Below are positions 62,006 to 64,000 of a stretch of DNA of 64,000 nucleotides, in pieces. The notes under the pieces are model-generated. The model did not search any database. It had not been told where the DNA came from and saw only the letters and a program-made list of their open reading frames with translations. Each line of letters opens with the position of its first letter. The stretch's first letter is position 1. Position numbers and translations under genes: made by a program. Source of the DNA: Flavobacterium sp. (GTDB taxonomy: Bacteria; Bacteroidota; Bacteroidia; Flavobacteriales; Flavobacteriaceae); assembly GCA_016721735.1 (NCBI GenBank), contig JADKHM010000008.1, positions 1-64,000 on the forward strand, in the 5' to 3' direction.

Positions 62006-63418
62006 TTATTTTTGAGTCGATGGACAAACAAATTGTGTGAGTGGAATTCCCGCATTGCGAATTCCATTGATTCCTTTTTCTACATTAATTAAATGGTGAT
62101 AACCTCTCGATTTTAGAATGGAAGCCATGATCACAGAACGATAACCTCCGGCACAATGCAAATAAAAAGTTTCGTCTTTTGGAACCGCAGCAAAATTAGA
62201 ATTGATTGTGTCCAAAGGAATATTAATCGCGTTTTCAACATGCTCGGCTTCGAATTCGCTTGGTTTCCGGGCATCTACAACGACGCTTTTTTCGGAAAGT
62301 TCGGAAGCAAATTGTTCCGGTTTGATGGATGCCATGGAATCTGTTTCGTATCCCGCTTTTTCCCAAGCATCGATTCCTCCCGCTAAATATCCTAATACGT
62401 GATCAAAACCTACTCTCGACAATCTGGTAATCGTTTCTTCTTCTTTGCCTTCTGGTGTTACCAATAATAACGGTTGTTTTACGTCAGCCAATAAGGCACC
62501 AACCCAAGGCGCAAAGTTTCCTTGTATTCCAATAAATATGGAGTTAGGGATGTGTTTTTTTACAAAATCATCTTCATGACGAACATCCAGTACCACTGCT
62601 TCGGCCTGATTTGCTAAAGTTTCAAATTCGGCTGGCGTTAGTGCTTTCTTTGATTTCTCCAAAATGGCATCTAAACTTTCGTACCCTTGAATGTTTAACA
62701 TCACATTTTGTGGAAAATACGCCGGCGGTAATCCCAAACCATCTAACAATTCTTTGGTAAATTCTTCTCGAGTCATATCGGCTCGTAAAGCATAATTGGT
62801 TTTCTTTTGATTCCCCAAAGTATCGGTGGTTTCTTTGCTCATGTTTTTCCCGCAAGCGCTTCCGGCTCCATGACTTGGATAAACAATCAAATCGTCGGGC
62901 AGCGGCATGATTTTATTGCGAAGTGAATCGAATAAATAGGAAGCCAATTTTTCTTGCGTTAAATCATCGACCAACGCTTGCGCTAAATCAGGTCGACCGA
63001 CATCTCCAATAAATAAGGTGTCTCCAGTAATAATACCGTGTAGGTTTCCAGTTTCACCGATCAACAAATAACACGTACTTTCCAACGTATGTCCGGGTGT
63101 ATGAATGGCCTTGATCGTATAATTTCCAACTTTAAATTCTTGGTTGTCAGTGGCAATGATGGCTTCAAATTCAGGCTTTGCTGTTGGTCCATATACGATT
63201 TGACCACCCGATTTTTTAGCGAGGTCGAGATGACCCGAAACAAAATCAGCATGAAAATGCGTTTCAAAAATGTACTTTATTTTGGCATTGTCCTTATTAG
63301 CTCGATCTAAATACGGTTGTACTTCTCGGAGCGGGTCAAAAATGGCAGCTTCACCATTACTTTCTAGATAATACGCCGCTTGAGCAATGCATCCAGTATA
63401 AATTTGTTCGATTTTCAT
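62006..63418 (-). CDS. Metallo-beta-lactamase/rhodanese protein (persulfide dioxygenase-like)
   Basis: 470 residues. The metallo-hydrolase domain has ETHFHADFVSGHLDLAKKSG (His54, His56, Asp58, His63), HTPGHTLESTCYLL and ITGDTLFIGDVGRPDLAQ, typical of ETHE1/BlcB persulfide dioxygenases with mononuclear iron. Residues about 270-360 form a rhodanese domain without the active cysteine (LLLVTPEGKEEE). A second rhodanese domain follows (VVVDARKPSEFEAEHVENAI) with its cysteine in YLHCAGGYRSVIMAS. It should oxidise glutathione persulfide and pass sulfur. It is followed on the minus strand by 1940 bases with no partner; upstream lie DUF2892 and a small protein gene. Confidence 0.93.
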   Translation of the reverse strand: MKIEQIYTGCIAQAAYYLESNGEAAIFDPLREVQPYLDRANKDNAKIKYIFETHFHADFVSGHLDLAKKSGGQIVYGPTAKPEFEAIIATDNQEFKVGNYTIKAIHTPGHTLESTCYLLIGETGNLHGIITGDTLFIGDVGRPDLAQALVDDLTQEKLASYLFDSLRNKIMPLPDDLIVYPSHGAGSACGKNMSKETTDTLGNQKKTNYALRADMTREEFTKELLDGLGLPPAYFPQNVMLNIQGYESLDAILEKSKKALTPAEFETLANQAEAVVLDVRHEDDFVKKHIPNSIFIGIQGNFAPWVGALLADVKQPLLLVTPEGKEEETITRLSRVGFDHVLGYLAGGIDAWEKAGYETDSMASIKPEQFASELSEKSVVVDARKPSEFEAEHVENAINIPLDTINSNFAAVPKDETFYLHCAGGYRSVIMASILKSRGYHHLINVEKGINGIRNAGIPLTQFVCPSTQK

Positions 63419-63449
63419 AGCAAGTTGTTTGACACAAAAATAGGAAATA

Positions 63450-63635
63450 TTAATCTTTCACTCCTAATTTCTTTAGTATGTCTTCCATCAAACACCATTT
63501 GGTGAAGGCGGATTGCAATAGATTCGCCCCAACAAAAGCAGTAAACCAGAGCCAATTCTGATTGACATAAATGGATAACAATAGACTGATAAGGATGAAA
63601 CTTCCTGCAACAGCGCGAATAATTCGGTTGATCAT
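63450..63635 (-). CDS. DUF2892 (YgaP-type) small membrane protein
   Basis: 61 residues: INRIIRAVAGSFILISLLLS and NWLWFTAFVGANLLQSAFTK form two helices, and the end TKWCLMEDILKKLGVKD carries the cysteine typical of the DUF2892 family (C-terminal piece of YgaP rhodaneses). It lies 31 bases upstream of the rhodanese/hydrolase gene and is probably co-transcribed, fitting a role in sulfur handling in the membrane. Confidence 0.88.
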   Translation of the reverse strand: MINRIIRAVAGSFILISLLLSIYVNQNWLWFTAFVGANLLQSAFTKWCLMEDILKKLGVKD

Positions 63636-63653
63636 TTTTTAAGATTTAAAAGG

Positions 63654-63980
63654 TTAGACTTTATGCAGCGTTGGATTATTCGATTTTTCGATATTGAGCA
63701 CCGCTACATGAATTTGAGATAACGATTCTTGTGCATCATTGAAGTCGCTGATCAATCCAAAAAGGGTATCTACATTTTCTTTTTTGACAAAGGCATAAAA
63801 GAGCATCGATTCAGTTTCGTTAATCTCCGACGCAAACCAATTGCTTTCAATCGCTTCTTCAGAAATGTCTCGAAAACCCGTTACTTCTTTGAACGAGTAT
63901 GTTTTTACGTTTGCTTCTTTGAGCATTCCTTTGATGTCTTTTTCAAAGGCAACTATGGAGGTGATGATGAGTAATTTCAT
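63654..63980 (-). CDS. Small PII-like/ferredoxin-fold protein
   Basis: 108 residues. MKLLIITSIVAFEKDIKGML, then ANVKTYSFKEVTGFR and MLFYAFVKKENVDTLFGLIS give a beta-alpha-beta-beta-alpha-beta order like the PII/DUF190 ferredoxin-like fold. I infer this from the pattern; no ligand residues are recognised. It starts the DUF2892 - rhodanese gene set, 18 bases before DUF2892, so it probably senses or regulates in the same sulfur-related unit. The gene is complete (stop at 63654); its promoter may be outside the window. Confidence 0.6.
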   Translation of the reverse strand: MKLLIITSIVAFEKDIKGMLKEANVKTYSFKEVTGFRDISEEAIESNWFASEINETESMLFYAFVKKENVDTLFGLISDFNDAQESLSQIHVAVLNIEKSNNPTLHKV

Positions 63981-64000
63981 TTTTAAGATTGTAAGATTTT

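Overview
This window is a bacterial chromosome segment of the Bacteroidota, most like Flavobacterium (family Flavobacteriaceae). The evidence is AT-rich DNA, promoters of the Bacteroidetes type (TTG about 19-20 nt before TAnnTTTG) with no Shine-Dalgarno pattern, several secreted proteins with type IX secretion (T9SS) C-terminal tails, an alpha-beta fused 2-oxoacid dehydrogenase E1, and a DUF1599 - DoxX - tpiA - prmA - clpS neighbourhood facing folP.

Bases 1-8542 are a decayed accessory region. Almost every gene here is broken by frameshifts or stops: an unknown protein at the left edge, a stomatin/SPFH protein paired with an NfeD-like membrane protein, a lipoprotein, a WYL-domain regulator, a small membrane protein and a MerR-like protein. 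The region ends in a large serine recombinase gene, itself frameshifted, whose last codons read antisense through the terminator and 3' end of ssrA (tmRNA, 8469-8861 minus). This looks like the remnant of a genomic island lying against ssrA.

Bases 8900-31300 are ordinary core genome: a serine hydrolase, a saccharopine/alanine dehydrogenase-like enzyme, a GH97 glucosidase - sugar permease - M28 peptidase cluster, kdsA, a YeeE/YedE pair, clpS, prmA, tpiA, a thioredoxin-like protein, a DoxX protein, DUF1599, folP, rlmH and the E1 fusion. Bases 31400-44100 hold a large M1-peptidase-like protein without zinc ligands that carries a C-terminal barrel, a LOG-family protein, a delta-60-repeat T9SS protein, uvrA, a frameshifted lipoprotein, a second T9SS protein and a ClC chloride channel.

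Bases 44100-56300 hold a DNA alkylation repair protein, a frameshifted gamma-glutamyltransferase, an ACP phosphodiesterase, glmM, an exported rubrerythrin, a two-component system, a DUF2231 membrane protein, a class-V aminotransferase, an LpxL-type acyltransferase, a rhomboid protease and a SIMPL protein. Bases 56300-64000 hold three T9SS-type secreted proteins (one frameshifted, one with a lost tail), a tandem hairpin repeat array, tRNA-Tyr, a TlpA-type thioredoxin lipoprotein, and a persulfide-dioxygenase/rhodanese protein followed by two small proteins.

The most unusual non-coding signals are: (a) three dispersed intergenic repeats with conserved ends but different central hairpins; (b) three CTTAAA-type direct repeats at exact 11-bp spacing on both sides of the two-component operon, in front of the rubrerythrin and DUF2231 genes; (c) a perfect palindrome carrying both -33 boxes of two divergent promoters; (d) the recombinase-ssrA overlap; and (e) a tandem array of about 133-bp hairpin units beside tRNA-Tyr. 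Frameshifts in the right-hand part are single and sometimes lie at homopolymers, so sequencing error is possible there; the left 7 kb is truly degraded.
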